A DNA stretch of 64,000 bases from Cristatella mucedo (Eukaryota > Bryozoa > Phylactolaemata > Cristatellidae): assembly GCA_009760855.2 (NCBI GenBank), contig WPIO01000018.1:1598501-1662500 (forward strand), given 5' to 3'. Shown in pieces: positions 11,585 to 23,141 of the stretch; position 1 is the stretch's first letter; each line of letters starts with the position of its first letter. The notes beneath the pieces were generated by a model that saw only the letters and a program-made list of their open reading frames with translations, had not been told where the DNA came from and did no database searches. The position numbers and the translations under genes were made by a program.

Positions 11585-12820
11585 GTACGTCATTCATTAG
11601 TACACACTGCTTAAGCTGCTGGTCGTCTGCTCTTAAGGCGTCCAATCCTGGGATTGATATAATTACTATTCAATTTGATAGCCCGATGCATTGCTCAGGA
11701 TTTTTCTGACCAAATATATAGAGGTTATTCAAGCTGATTAACCAGTGTAGTGATGTGAACACTGACCAACTCTTATAGGTAGCTCTAAAACTACAACCGG
11801 TATTAAAATTTCATGAATTTTTAAACTTCTTAACGATTCTGAGCTGAGGCTACATTCTGAACGAAGCGTGATCTCAGATTACATACATGCTGGTCACAAA
11901 TAGATTTTTGGTTTAAGAACTCTACAAATATTTAAGTTAAATGTTTTAAAAGCTTCAAATTTGTGGGTGATGAACGTGAGAAATGTTCAAGTCATAACAT
12001 ATTCGTGGATATAGTGCATTTCAAATGTGTAGGCGGCGTGAAGATTTAGAATTAGTTGGGGATAATAGTCATTTATTGAGGCACCGGCTGGGTTATGCAC
12101 CGTTCGGATTCGAAAGAAAGACTAAAGTCGAGTTAACAGGTCGACTTTATCAATTGAGAACTCTTAGAAAGGACTACACAGTCTCGCTAATCTTGGAATT
12201 TACTTAGCTATTTGAGATCCGTTTGAATGAGTGATCAGAACCAGAAAGAAAGAGATAATTTTGTTTGCAACAGATTGACTAGAAGACCAAGGCCGAGAAC
12301 TAGAACGAGAGCGAGAGCATGAACGAGAACGAGTGCGAGAACGAGAATGCAACAACGACCGGGAACGAGAGCGAGAATGAAAAACGAAAGAGACCTATGT
12401 CGAGAAACTGACAGATTTATTACAAAGCAATGACGGACGGTGAACTGCGAGATTAAACGTGAAATATATAGTCTCTGTTCCATATATTGGTCTGTGCAAC
12501 TGTGTCACAGTTATGAAAAATGAAAGTCAGTTTAAATACTTAGCATAGACTAGTTCGGCCGTGTAAATCAGTAAAGAACCAAAATTGCCGCAAAGACATC
12601 TATATTGATGACGATCGCCAATTATGCGACTTTAAAAGCAAAATATAATAACAAATCATAGTACATTAGAAAACTACATCATATTCTTGGAATTTCGCTC
12701 AGGTAGAAAATGATGCAAATGAAAGTCTATTACAAACATACACGGATTCAGAATAAACGTCCAGTAAAAATGTAGGGGCTTCTGTTCACGATGGCTCCGC
12801 AATGAGAAAGTAGTCCCCCA
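11585..12820. other. intron or intergenic DNA after exon 1a
   Basis: Begins with the donor GTACGT. No exon resembling the 25-, 29- or 21-codon C-terminal exons was found here or on to 21700. It contains the degenerate GAACGA repeat described separately. Confidence 0.4.
12297..12390. repeat. degenerate (GAACGA/GAGCGA)n hexamer repeat
   Basis: Repeated gaacga, gagcga and gaatga words over about 90 bp. It creates a Leu/Val-rich frame on the minus strand that I do not regard as a gene. Confidence 0.75.
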
Positions 12821-12824
12821 CAAG

Positions 12825-12956
12825 TGTATTGTGATGCTGACGACGACGGCTGCATTGTATCATGCGAAGGGAACGAAAGCTAGCGATCGTACAAACGGAT
12901 GTAGTAGCCGTCGTTTAAGCAGCTTCGGAGCGCCAGTACATAAGAAAGTGAGAGGA

Positions 12957-13026
<70 letters not shown>

Positions 13027-13800
13027 CAGGGGATGGATAGCGCGAGTACAGGCCGACGAACATGCAGAAAGTCAGTCTGTGCAGGACTAACAGGGTCACA
13101 CGACTACAGCTTTGCCGCTGCAATACAATCGAGATTTGTTAGGTGATAGTGCCTGATTGCAGTGCCTAACGAGCTGGTAGAGAGCGAGCCCGTTCCCACG
13201 GAGGAGTGGTGTGAGCCTGGCTGGGGCGGAATGACATTGTGTCCCCCCCCCAGTCACACGGCGAGAGACAAAGCGAAGGAGAAAAAGAGCTTGACTGAGT
13301 CGTCTAGAACAGAAACGGCTGCACGGTTTCCGCTTTTGCCAAGCCGAGCTCGGTCGAGGTGTCGTTCGAGACCCAGTGGTCGGCAGCCACAGGTGGCTGT
13401 GCAGTGGAGGCCATGCAGCACCTACGTTGGGGGATGGGCCTCCGACCAGCAAATAGCAGTATAGCAACATGACCTGAAGCCGGACTGTGCCTGGTTAGTG
13501 GCTGCGTTTGACCGCGGCCGAACAGCAAATGGCTGACAGGAAACTGCCGATCGGCACTGAGTAGGGGTGCAGTAGTGACGGGCATACCGTCCGTTTTGGA
13601 TGCCTGGCGGGGAATGTTGCCTGTCAGCAACGTGTAGCGACGTGAAGGGCGGACCGGGCGGTTGTGGTAGGTTGGTCGCCGAGTTTCGCGATTGAGTAGA
13701 GTCGTCGATGTGCAGAAGGATGGGAGTGGAGTCAACGGTCAGGGCCACCATTTTTTGCGTGGGGGAGAGCTCGAGCGGCTCGAAGAAGATGAACTCTGCC
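12825..13800. repeat. CpG-rich direct repeat, unit 1 (about 0.98 kb)
   Basis: First copy of a GC- and CpG-rich unit. Landmarks shared with unit 2 are gatgtagtagccgtcg (12897 vs 13872), gcaggacta-c-ggtc (13081 vs 13981) and gcctaacgagctggt (13162 vs 14066). Unit 1 carries an expanded GA tract. Several overlapping frames exist on both strands, as expected in GC-rich DNA; none looks like a known protein. Confidence 0.65.
12959..13024. repeat. (GA)n microsatellite
   Basis: GA run inside unit 1 of the CpG-rich repeat. Unit 2 has only a short ggagagaggggg at the matching place. Confidence 0.96.
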
Positions 13801-13804
13801 ACCG

Positions 13805-14560
13805 AAAGCGAGTTGTGGTGATGACAAAGGAGGCTGTATTTTAGCATACGCAAGCGAGCGTGCCTTCATATGGATGTAGTAGCCGTCGCAGAAGCGGCCC
13901 CGGAGCGCCCGAGAAAAGAATAAGAACGGGTAGGAGAGAGGGGGATAGCATCCACCAGTGGATAATCAGAAGTAGGTCTCTGCAGGACTAGCCGGTCGCA
14001 CGACCACAGCTGACCCATTGCAATTAAATCCAGCTTAGTTAGTTAATAGTTGGCCCGATTGCAGGGCCTAACGAGCTGGTGGGCAGCGAGCCAGTTCGCT
14101 GGCCTCGGTGATGTGAGTCGGGCTCGTGCAGAGCATGTTTGTGGGCGTGGTCACGCCCGCAGAATAACTGTGTGCCCGGATCAGAAAGCAGGCTGCTGTG
14201 TAGATTAAACAGCACTCGTCCAACTGAGTACGTACGCGGGCGCATGCGGAACACCGAAACTGGTTCTCAGGAACGTGTATTCTCACTAGCCCTGCAGCTC
14301 TCCCCCAAGCATAACTGTTCTCTCCTAGGCTAGCATTCCCTCTCCTCACACCCCCCCCCTGCCGCAGCTCATCCCAGTGGGTTAGAGGGAGGACACAACT
14401 GGCGGCTGCGGATAAACTACAGCCGCCAGAATACAGCTGGGCACAGGCCAACCCCTAGGGCACAGCCACCGGCTGATAGACCCTGGGGTGGTTTAGGGCA
14501 CTATCAGTCTGCCTGCACTGGCAGTGTGCCAGAGCTCCCAGCAATCTGAATCATGCCCAC
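13805..14560. repeat. CpG-rich direct repeat, unit 2 (partial)
   Basis: Second copy of the unit starting near 12825, at an offset of about 975 bp that shortens to about 900 after the GA tract. It ends in GC-rich DNA with strong inverted repeats, including ctggcggctg/cagccgccag at 14399-14429. Confidence 0.6.
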
Positions 14561-14599
14561 AGAAACACAGACCACATTTTATGAGCTAGTTGCCTTTTG

Positions 14600-15000
14600 G
14601 TCTTTTATTAAGTGTTTATCAGTATGTCGGTAGTCAGTTCCAGGGTTATGGAGCCAGAAATGGAAGGCACGGTCGCCGAAGATTTGAAGTTAATTAGAAG
14701 CTCAAAGATTCTGCTAGATTAGGAGTTACAGTTGTCATATTAGTCAAGATGAGAAAAATGAGAAGAGTTACGGAAATGTTAGTTTAGAATTTTCGTGCCA
14801 AGTAGTCGCTTGATGTGGTGAGGGCGTGTACCTGTTAAAGGTTTGGTAGCGCGACAGCTGCTACGTTTAACGATAGGAAAGCCAGCTTTCTGAACTCTGA
14901 GCATAATGTTGGCATAGAATCATGCATGTTAATAAAGCCTAAAAAACGAAAGTTGCATAAGTCTAGTCACGATATAGCGAAGGAATATGCACCAGCCTGG
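14600..15000 (-). mobile_element. decayed LINE 3' region
   Basis: The minus strand reads FGDRAFHFW ... NPGT, resembling the FGDRAF ... WNSLP block of the LINEs here. It is too diverged to assign to LINE-A or LINE-B. Confidence 0.4.
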
Positions 15001-15779
15001 CCAGAGCGTCCTTGTAAAAATAACTTCAGATACGTTTATGTAAGATAGAAAAGATAAAAAAGATACGTTTATGTAAGTTTGACCTAGGGCTCGGGCGATG
15101 CCTTTAGCAGACAAAGACAAGATATTATATATTTATGTAGCCATTCATATGGCAAACCCAATATTTCTCTTGACCTGCATGCGATTAGAGAAAATTCTAA
15201 CAGCCTCATAGCGACGCAAATAATGAGGAATATTAAACGAGGATTATTTAATGTTGGGAAGCACAATACAAGGGGTGAGCAATTTTGGAGTATGAGTTTC
15301 TCTGAAAAATAATTCGCTGCAAATTTTTTTTGTAATTTTGAAATTGCACATCCACTGGAATTCAAGCCGGCTTTCAGTGTAAAACATTTTGCTTAAGCCT
15401 CAGTTCTCAGGGTTTTCTTAGAGACCTCACGTAATTATTGAGGATTTCACGATTTGTACTCTGAACATGCATCTGAAAATGCATTGCCTTAAAGTGACCT
15501 AAACACATAGAGGTAAATTCTATTTGGAGGCTACATATAACCACGGAACTACCGTGAAAAGAGATTTGCAAAGCGAGGTCTGCTGATTAAATACAGCAAA
15601 ATAAAAAAAATTGCATATGATCGTAATCTAGGTAAACAGTTACTATTTAGTGAAGGTAGAATTTTGCAAATAAACCGAGAATTTATGCATGCTAAAAATA
15701 AGAAAAACTTGTATTTTACCCTATGAGAACTAAAGCGCTTTTTTCAAGAACATAACGAACGCGGGTTGCTGTAGCAAGT

Positions 15780-16930
15780 CATTTTAGTTTAAAATAACGT
15801 GCACAGCGTCATATCCCTTTAAAATAAAAAATATCAGGGACCCAGCCTGTTTAGTGAGGAGAAGGTGTGTATTTAGCTTTGGTTTTAATGGCTTAAATTC
15901 ATGGATACTGAGACGTAAGCAGGTATTGATTTCAGACTTCAGTAAGACTTGACTAGAGGCACTTTTTTTCAAGAGATTACCGTTTGTTTTAAGTGAATGC
16001 TAATTGAATTGAATGAAAAAGTGTGCAGCTCCACACATGGCTTGGTTATGAGTAATTTGCATTGGTCGCCCGGAGCAAATGGAATAACATGAACTAAAAC
16101 TGGATAATGCACTTAGTAATGGGTATCGAATGCAGGTCAAAGAGAAGTAGAGTGATGCAGCAACTGCCACGTTCATGACAGATATTGACCCGATTTCCAT
16201 AGGCTGGTAGTGCCTTATTGCATTAGACGGAAGATATGCAAGCAGCGAGCTACTGGAGTCGAGACGGGATGTCTGCAACATCCGAAATACATCTATAAAA
16301 TGCACGGAAAAGTTCTGTGTTGCATACCAGCCTGAGCAGAATCAAAGGCGGACTTGCCAATGAAATTATGCAGTGTCTAGTGAAAGCTGTATTTAGACTT
16401 GACAAACAAATGTCCTGCATTAGCGGCAATGTGTATGCTAATGAAGTACAGTTCAAGTGATATTGTGTTCAATATCTGAGTAGCATTAGATTTCCTCGTA
16501 AATATCGGGTACGTTTTGTCATTCATTTTGAATGCGTAGATTGACGCCTAGGTACACATTTTAGAAATAGATTCAGCATGTGATTTAATAAAGCTTAGAA
16601 CAGTGGAAATAATCAAGTGTTTAATGGACAGTTACTGCTGTAATTAGTCTGCCTGTATTGCACTACCTAGATTTAGCTAAGTGATTAGATTGGCAAGACA
16701 GGAAAGGTATGGATTGTAAAAAGAAGTTGAATAAGTACCCAATCCAAGTAAACCTAAACTTTACAGGCACATCGGATGGCTGTTGCCCCAAAACATCAAC
16801 AATCTAGATTCTCCAAGTATTTGGATTAATACATTAACTTGCCAGAGATGTCTAACCAATCCAAATGAGCTGAAGACTGATTTAAAGATTAACAGTATCA
16901 AAGACTGCGGAAAGATCAAATAAAGAATTA
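15780..16930 (-). mobile_element. decayed LINE, separate family
   Basis: Minus-strand readings follow the LINE order: SRLDSSSSLLAYLPSNAIR near 16260 corresponds to SRLDYCNSLL-GLP-AIR of intact LINEs. SLYFSLTCIRYPLL near 16120 and LTKQAGSLIFF near 15850 follow. Near 16900 the words tcaaagactgcggaaagatc match the DLS-AFDT motif of the RT. This is an old, heavily mutated copy. Confidence 0.5.
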
Positions 16931-16999
16931 GAGATACTCTTAAGTTGGAATTACGGAGAAGGTCAGCTTACCTATATCATTCATTTTCATATTGAATTG

Positions 17000-17820
17000 C
17001 ATGTAATTTTCGCAATCCTCCTCAATAATTTTGTAACTTTGACTAGCACTGAATGTAATATAGGGCTTCCGATCAGGAGTGGTCAGAATGATGGCCTGCA
17101 CTCACGGTTGTGTTAGTTGTGAGCTATTTTAATGTTTTTTTACGGCGAGAAACAGTGATAATATTTGTTCAACTAAGTATTCAGTGAAGGATATAGGGAT
17201 TGATATTCTCTTTTGCATAGCGTTTTGTTACACCAGTATCTGCAGCGAATCATATGATATATGAGGAATACATGCATGTTTCTAACCTACAGAGAAAAAC
17301 TAGCTTGAAGCTACCTCCAAAATAAATGCATTTTCCGATGTATTCTGGCAAGTGGAGTACAAACCAGGATTCTACGTGTGAGTGATTATGGATTCCACAG
17401 ATAAATGGTAGTCATCTAGTGTATGGCTGTGGCAAAGACCAGGAATGTGACGGCAGTGCTGTTGAGATAAATTGAGTGTTACGGTTAACTATAATTCCCT
17501 GGTAGTGGGAGTTCTAGGGTGACATCTGAAATGGCTTTCTTGCCCATACATTTTGTTATCAGATCTGCCATAATGTTCGTATACTTTTTTGTAGCGTTGC
17601 CTCAGAGCACACGTTTGCAATGTAAACATTTCAGCACAATGAATCGTATAAGTTAGGTAAATAATAGCCATTGATGCGCTCAAGATTAACATTCCTGGTT
17701 CGGAGTTCCCAGACAGTTTGAAGGATTATGTGACACTGTATGCAAAGAAAACCATGTTATTTTTAAGCAAATTTAAAAATGATGGATGGCATCATAGGAG
17801 CTGATTGTTGATTTGGTCCG
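17000..17820. other. intergenic DNA, nothing recognised
   Basis: AT-rich, with short frames only. A TYIIHF reading near 16965 superficially resembles a receptor signature but has no fitting exon context. Confidence 0.35.
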
Positions 17821-17824
17821 AGCT

Positions 17825-17950
17825 GGTTTGGTCCAGTGGTTAAGGTGCTCTCCCCGACCAAGGTCCGGCTGAGGTCTTGGGCTTGGGCCGGAGGCATATG
17901 GTTAGTGCCTGAATAAGGATTAAGTTCTCTTGGTGCGCTATAGCAAATTA
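17825..17950 (+). mobile_element. tRNA-derived SINE (plus copy)
   Basis: Head ggtttggtccagtggttaag (A-box-like), then gtgctctccccgaccaaggt, then ggtcttgggcttgg in the B-box position, then the tail attaagttctcttggtgcgc. It matches 10080-10206 in the opposite orientation. It is followed by a TTATT-rich stretch to about 18060. Confidence 0.75.
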
Positions 17951-17954
17951 ATCC

Positions 17955-19395
17955 TATTTATTGTATTATGTATTATGCATCATTTATTTACGGTATTATT
18001 TAATGTATTATTTACTGTATTGTAATATCGTATTGTTATTGTATTTATATTTATTTTGTAAGACAATACGCAATTGCAGTACGTGCCAGCACATGGATTG
18101 TAGTACACACGGTAAAACTAAAGGAAGTGATGAGGGTGTGCCATAACAGCTTGGCTTGAAAAGGTATTGTCGGAAAATAAATTGGTCTGAATTTATAGGC
18201 TCGTTGTTTAGGGAATATAACGCATGAAATTCATGCTACTTTGAAACTGGAATGATCTCTTGTACAGGCCTGGCACTAAAGTAGCGTTTAATTGGGAAAG
18301 CCAGAAACACAAGATGTTTCCTCATGTACCTCAGAAAGAAATTAAATTGACTAGCAGTTATTAGTTTTGACCTCAAACTTTGTGGAGTGAATTAGAGTCA
18401 GGAGATTGTGATACATTATCGCTGCACGCTGTATCAGGATTCATTGCAAAAAATCCTTTGCAGCTGATTTTTGCACTACCGTTGATCTTCCTTTATTGCA
18501 ATAGGAAATACTTGACGTGGACATCTAAATAAGCTTGCACTGTGTCACAAATGCTTCGGCTAATCTTTCTGTGGCACATTTCTATAAATGTATGCACGTT
18601 TTTGCACTGCTATACGACATACATCAAGAGGACCGTAGAGTGGGTAGGTCACCAAGCAAAATTTTTATTATGGAACGTTAGATTCAAATCCTTGAGAGAA
18701 ACCACCGGGTATATTGTGGCCATCTAAGTTGTGTGACTACAATTTTTTATTTCCTAGCATAAATAGTAGTTTAAAAATCTTGTTATTTTAGTACATGTAA
18801 ATCTAACTAAAATGTAGCAGTAATTTAGGTGGAGAAGTGGTTAAGACTAGCGAAATGTAATTAAAATGAGCTTAAGGAAGTGACAGACAGCACGGAATCA
18901 ACTGAATGCTTAACTGATTGTCATCTGCTCAAAAATGCAAACATAGACTAAGGTAACATGGCGAAAGTAGTGACTTCCATATGCTCAACTGGATTGTGAT
19001 CATGTTCAGTTCTAAAAGAAAATTCGGAAAATATACAAAAGCTAATGCAGGAGTCCGCCAGCTCTGCTGAAGATTAGGCGTTCCTGTACGTTCATTGTTA
19101 AGACAAAGAAAGCCACATTTCCAACTGCTCGAGTACAAATACCATGGGTTACCTGCCTGGAAGATGGGTGAATTGTGGGCCCGGATGAATCGGATAGCAC
19201 TCACCAAAGCCAATGGTACAAGACATGAAGATAGATTTCCTTGACTTTCATCGATGACCGAAATGGCATTAGGTTTGGACCTTGACAACACAGCATTACA
19301 GATAACTCAGCATGTATGATCTCGATTGAAAAACAAAATGTGCCGCCAGCAATAACTTCAAGCTAGATCAGCAAGTAGGACTTGCATAGGGTGCA
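17955..19395. other. AT-rich tail and intergenic DNA
   Basis: Degenerate TATTGTATTA repeats after the SINE to about 18060, then unassigned sequence. Short frames at 18542-18727 (+) and 18929-19291 (-) are not recognised. Confidence 0.35.
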
Positions 19396-19399
19396 GCCA

Positions 19400-21235
19400 G
19401 CATTCCGAAGGTTAATGGAATTGTCAAGTAAGTGGCAGTTATTCGATTGGCCAGCCCTCGCCTGCTGTCATGGACTTATAGAGAAGCAGACTGGAGCCTA
19501 AACAGAGTCCAGCTTCGGTCAGGTTCTCCGTTTTCAACCAGGGTCTTAGTAAATCACAAATATGTCACTAGCCTCAGGTCATGTCCCAGCACCTTTCAAA
19601 AAAGCTGTAGTCAGGCCACTTCTCAAGAAAGCTACACTAGACCAAGAGAACTTAAGCAACTACCGCCCAGTTTCCCTTCTACAATTCCTATCAAAGACAC
19701 TGGAACGAGTCGTGGTGGACCAGCTGAACTCGTATATCGAAACCTCACACCTTGCTAGTGAGTTCCAGTCTGGCTTTAGAGCTAATCACTCCACAGAGTC
19801 AGCATTTCTTAGGGTATACAACGACCTACTTAGGAATGCAGACATAGGTAGACTGTCTTTGCTTGTTTTGCTTGATCTTTAGGCAGCTTTTAACACCATC
19901 GATCACAAAGTTCTTCTAGAGCGCCTCTCATCTCGCCTGGGCATCACTGGCACTGTTCTGCAGTGGTTCAGGTCTTATCTCAGTGGGAGACTCCAGAGTA
20001 TTGTCGTGAATCGACAAAGATCGTATGAAGTACCTCTGAAATATGGAGTACCTCAGAGATCAGTGCTAGGTCCGGTTCTTTTTACGGATTATACTCTGCC
20101 TCTTGCTGATGTGATTCCCATGCACAATCTAGGCTTTCACTTCTATACGTGTGACACTCAGTTGTACCTTTGCTTTGATCCCTCCCAGCCTTCGAGCACC
20201 TCAAACTCTCTCAACTCACTAGCAGCATGCATTAATGACATCCGCACATGAATGTCGGCAAATTTTCTAAAACTAAACGATGATACAACTAACTTACTTG
20301 TTATGGGCAAACCCAGTGTGATTTAGAGATTGGAAAGGCTGACTCTCAAAATTGGCTCTGCCAGTATATCTCCTGTTGAATCAGCTCAAAATCTAGGTGT
20401 CATATTCAAAAGCGACCTCTCGTTAGACGACCATATCAGCTCCACAGTCAAATCCGCCTATTTTCAGCTTCATAAAATTGCTAAAATTCGGGCTTGTTTA
20501 GATAAAGAAACCACGTCAAAGTTGGTCCATGCATTCGTGACATCCCGTCTCGACTTCTGCAACTCACTGCTTACTGGCCTACCCGCATGTGCGATCAGGC
20601 GATTGCAGCTGGTGCAAAACTCGGCAGCTAGGCTTGTCTGCCGTGAGCGTCGCAGTTGCAACATTACTCCACTTCTCGCCCACCTGCACTGGCTACCAGT
20701 CAAGCAACGGATTGACTTCAAGGTTTTGTCGCTCACTTTTAGGTCCCTTCATTCAATGGCTCCAGCCTATTTTTCAGATATACTACCCCATCAGGCCAAG
20801 CTTCGTACCATCCGCTTTTTGGAAATCAAAAGCCTAGAAATACCTCGTACAAACCTTAAATCCTTTGGAGACCGTGCATTTAGTTCGTATGCTCCGAAAC
20901 CCTGGAACTCCCTCCGGACTTGCGTCAGAACATGCCCTGACCTGACCACATTTAAAAGCAACTTAAAAACACCTATTTAGGACAACATTTATTGGGTCCC
21001 TGTGATTCGTACTTGATGTGCTTATGCGTGCTGACACTGTGCATGCTGCCACTAACCACATTCACATGCTGACCCTGTGCATGTCACCCCTAACCATACT
21101 ATTCATTTTGATTGTTTTTCAAGCATGATTTTACTCACCATTCAATTGCATTTTACTTTGCAGCAAATGTAAAGCGCCTAGAGAGAGATTAAGTTCTCTG
21201 AGGGTGCTTTATCAAGTGAATTATTATTATTAAAT
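19400..21235 (+). mobile_element. LINE-A copy with most of the RT domain (dead)
   Basis: Longest LINE-A copy here. One frame runs from [18 protein letters not shown] (near 19550) through [25 protein letters not shown], motif A (LLDL-stop-AAFNTIDHK), motif B (YGVPQRSVLGPVLF) and motif C, then the C-terminal block (RRLQLVQNSAARLVCRE ... LHWLPVKQR ... SMAPAYFSDILP). Stops interrupt it at 19880-19882, 20249-20251 and 20324-20326, with no frameshift between them. Motif C reads FYTCDTQLY instead of FYADDTQLY, so the catalytic site is lost. The 3' UTR, hairpin and ATT tail end near 21235. Ascribed to the CR1/L2 group by motif layout only. Confidence 0.88.
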
Positions 21236-21239
21236 ATGC

Positions 21240-21750
21240 AATGTTAAATACATGAATATTAAGCTGTAGTAAGTGTGGCTTCATGTGACTATTCATTAAG
21301 TCTTCGGCTCAAATTGGAGACCAAGCTAAAACGGAAAATTGCTGGGCTCTGCACTCCACGATCTCACATTAACTGCTGCTGCTCAAGGCGTGGTATAGCC
21401 ACAGCATCTCTGAAGTGTGACATTGACACCACGCTGGCAAGCTTTAATTGTAATGGATTTGATTATATCCATTGCATCGACCTGTGCACAGCCATACAAA
21501 ATCGATTGATGGCTTTCAAGCAGTAGGCGTGCATTGAACAAATAGAAAGCTTGTAATTTCCGGATGCTCCTCATCATTAAGTGATTTCAATTAGCATTGC
21601 ACCGAGGTAAGGAGCGCCAATAAAGAAGTTGCCGCTCCTCAACCTGCATCGTGCTGGCTGGCAGACATGCGACGCAATGATACATGAAATATGACAAACC
21701 GATCAATAGTAATGGGAAAGTCTCAAAACTCTCGACCAGGTTGGCTCCGG
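21240..21750. other. flank upstream of exon 1b
   Basis: An 83-codon + frame (21275-21526) is present but has no membrane segments or known resemblance. Confidence 0.3.
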
Positions 21751-21752
21751 CC

Positions 21753-21759
21753 TATAAAG
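21753..21759 (+). promoter_or_regulatory. putative TATA box of receptor exon 1b
   Basis: TATAAAG lies 51 bp before the ATG at 21804, which would place transcription start near 21783. Confidence 0.45.
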
Positions 21760-21803
21760 GTGACCAGGAGTGAGGATGCTGGAACAGAACGGTGACTTGC
21801 ATC

Positions 21804-22937
21804 ATGCGGCTTAATTCCATTAAAAGTATGATTCTCGGCAGTAACAAGACCGGCCCAGCAAATGAAAAACCTACCGTTCTACCAAGCACCGGCAGCAGCG
21901 ACGGTATCGGAGGTATGGACAGAACTACCTGTCGTTTTAGCAAGCAGGAGGCAGTGCTTCGTTGTAACTATCACATGACACTTATCTTCAGTATGTCTCT
22001 ATTTGGCCTTTTTTACCCTCGACACTTCAGTGAATTTAGGGCACCGTTCCGCTTATTGACGATGATCTACTCGATTGTCGTGGCACTGTTCATTGTGTTC
22101 AACACTGTTAGAGTGTTCGTCACTATCTTTGACCTGACGGACAATATAGGGACTACTTTCAATAAGATAAACTATGCTGCTTGGCTGTTTCTTTGCTCAT
22201 TCAATGTCTGCGTTTTCTCCTGGATGAGCTTCACCAAGAAGCGTGGAATGAAGAGCTGCTACACCAAGACTCACAGAACGTTTGAGCGAATGGATGAGGT
22301 GGGCATTGCAATGAAATGGCAAAATACACGGAAGTTTGAGGTGCCTTGCATCACCGTCGGATGGCTGCTGGTGATCGCCAACTCAGTCCTAGTTGGAAGG
22401 CGAATGTTTAATGACCGAAAAACCGAGGAGATGGACTGGCTCTGTCGCCTTTGGCCTCCAAGCAACGGCAATCATTCTTCAGATCTGCTTGGCGACAAGC
22501 AAGTGCAGAGTGCCATGCACTACATTATGACCATCGCCATAACGCTAGCGTCCGGTGCATGGATCTGGCCAGTGGTATACATTCTCAACATCGCCGCTCA
22601 CCTCACGCTGGCCTTTAATTGCCTGAACCGGCGAATGTGACACTTGGTCGCGACAGACCATGTGTCTTTCCTCAGGGACATTGGCCTTTACCGACAGATG
22701 CACTGGGAGATACAAAAATGTGTGGAAATTGCTGATAAGCATTTCCGGTATGTAATTGGCGTTCACATTGTCCTCTATTTGCTACTTTCCATGATGGAGA
22801 TATACAACCTAGCCCAGTTCAGGTCACTCCGTGACGGCAGCAATACAGATCTCCTTGCCGCCTATGTAATTTGGCTCATCTCAGCACTGCTGATGCTAGC
22901 TGCAGAATGTGCAGCTTCCTCTTTCATTGCTCATGAG
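21804..22937 (+). pseudogene. GRL receptor, long exon 1b with one nonsense codon
   Basis: Homologue of exon 1a, clearly similar from NYHMTLIFSMSLFGLFYP onward. It encodes 378 codons from ATG 21804 to a phase-0 donor (gag|gtgaga) at the same residue as in 1a. Six hydrophobic segments are present, with an NHS sequon in the TM3-TM4 loop. Codon 279 is TGA (22638-22640), where exon 1a has CGA (CLNKHMRK vs CLNRRM-stop-H). The frame is otherwise intact on both sides, so this is a recent loss, a polymorphism or a read-through codon. The likely mutation is C to T at a CpG. Joined to exons 23067, 26380 and 28456 it would give 453 residues with one internal stop. Spontaneous read-through cannot be judged from sequence. 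Confidence 0.85.
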
Positions 22938-23066
22938 GTGAGATTGTGCTCAACAGTAGTAGCTTAAGTTGCCAATGAGTAAACGTTAGTGCAAAACTCA
23001 TTGGCGCTTTATTTGAATGCCAAGAATTAAGAATTACTTGACTGTACGCCGTTTTTTTCTTTTCAG

Positions 23067-23141
23067 TCACAGGAAACAGCGAAGCCGTTATACAAACTAG
23101 CCGAGCGATGTGGTGACCTCGACAACCACCAGTTGTTCCAG
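23067..23141 (+). CDS. GRL C-terminal exon 2 (25 codons)
   Basis: Flanked by a strong acceptor (gtttttttcttttcag) and donor GTACAA. It encodes 25 codons in phase 0, SQETAKPLYKL ... DNHQLFQ, the intracellular segment between TM6 and TM7. The exon of the complete gene at 54288-54362 has the same length and phase and aligns without gaps (A-K and L-D positions shared). It lies 129 bp after exon 1b. It may also serve exon 1a, which has no exon 2 of its own in view. Confidence 0.8.

Noticed and set aside
13162-13735. Several overlapping frames of 100-143 codons on both strands
   Set aside because: They lie in GC-rich direct-repeat DNA where stops are rare; composition is odd and no family is recognisable.
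16960-17000. TYIIHF reading resembling the receptor TM7 signature
   Set aside because: No acceptor in the right phase, no W-x-TYF context and no stop close by.
22638-22640. TGA as a selenocysteine codon
   Set aside because: The paralogue has arginine (CGA) here, the family is not known to contain selenoproteins, and no SECIS-like hairpin was noticed.
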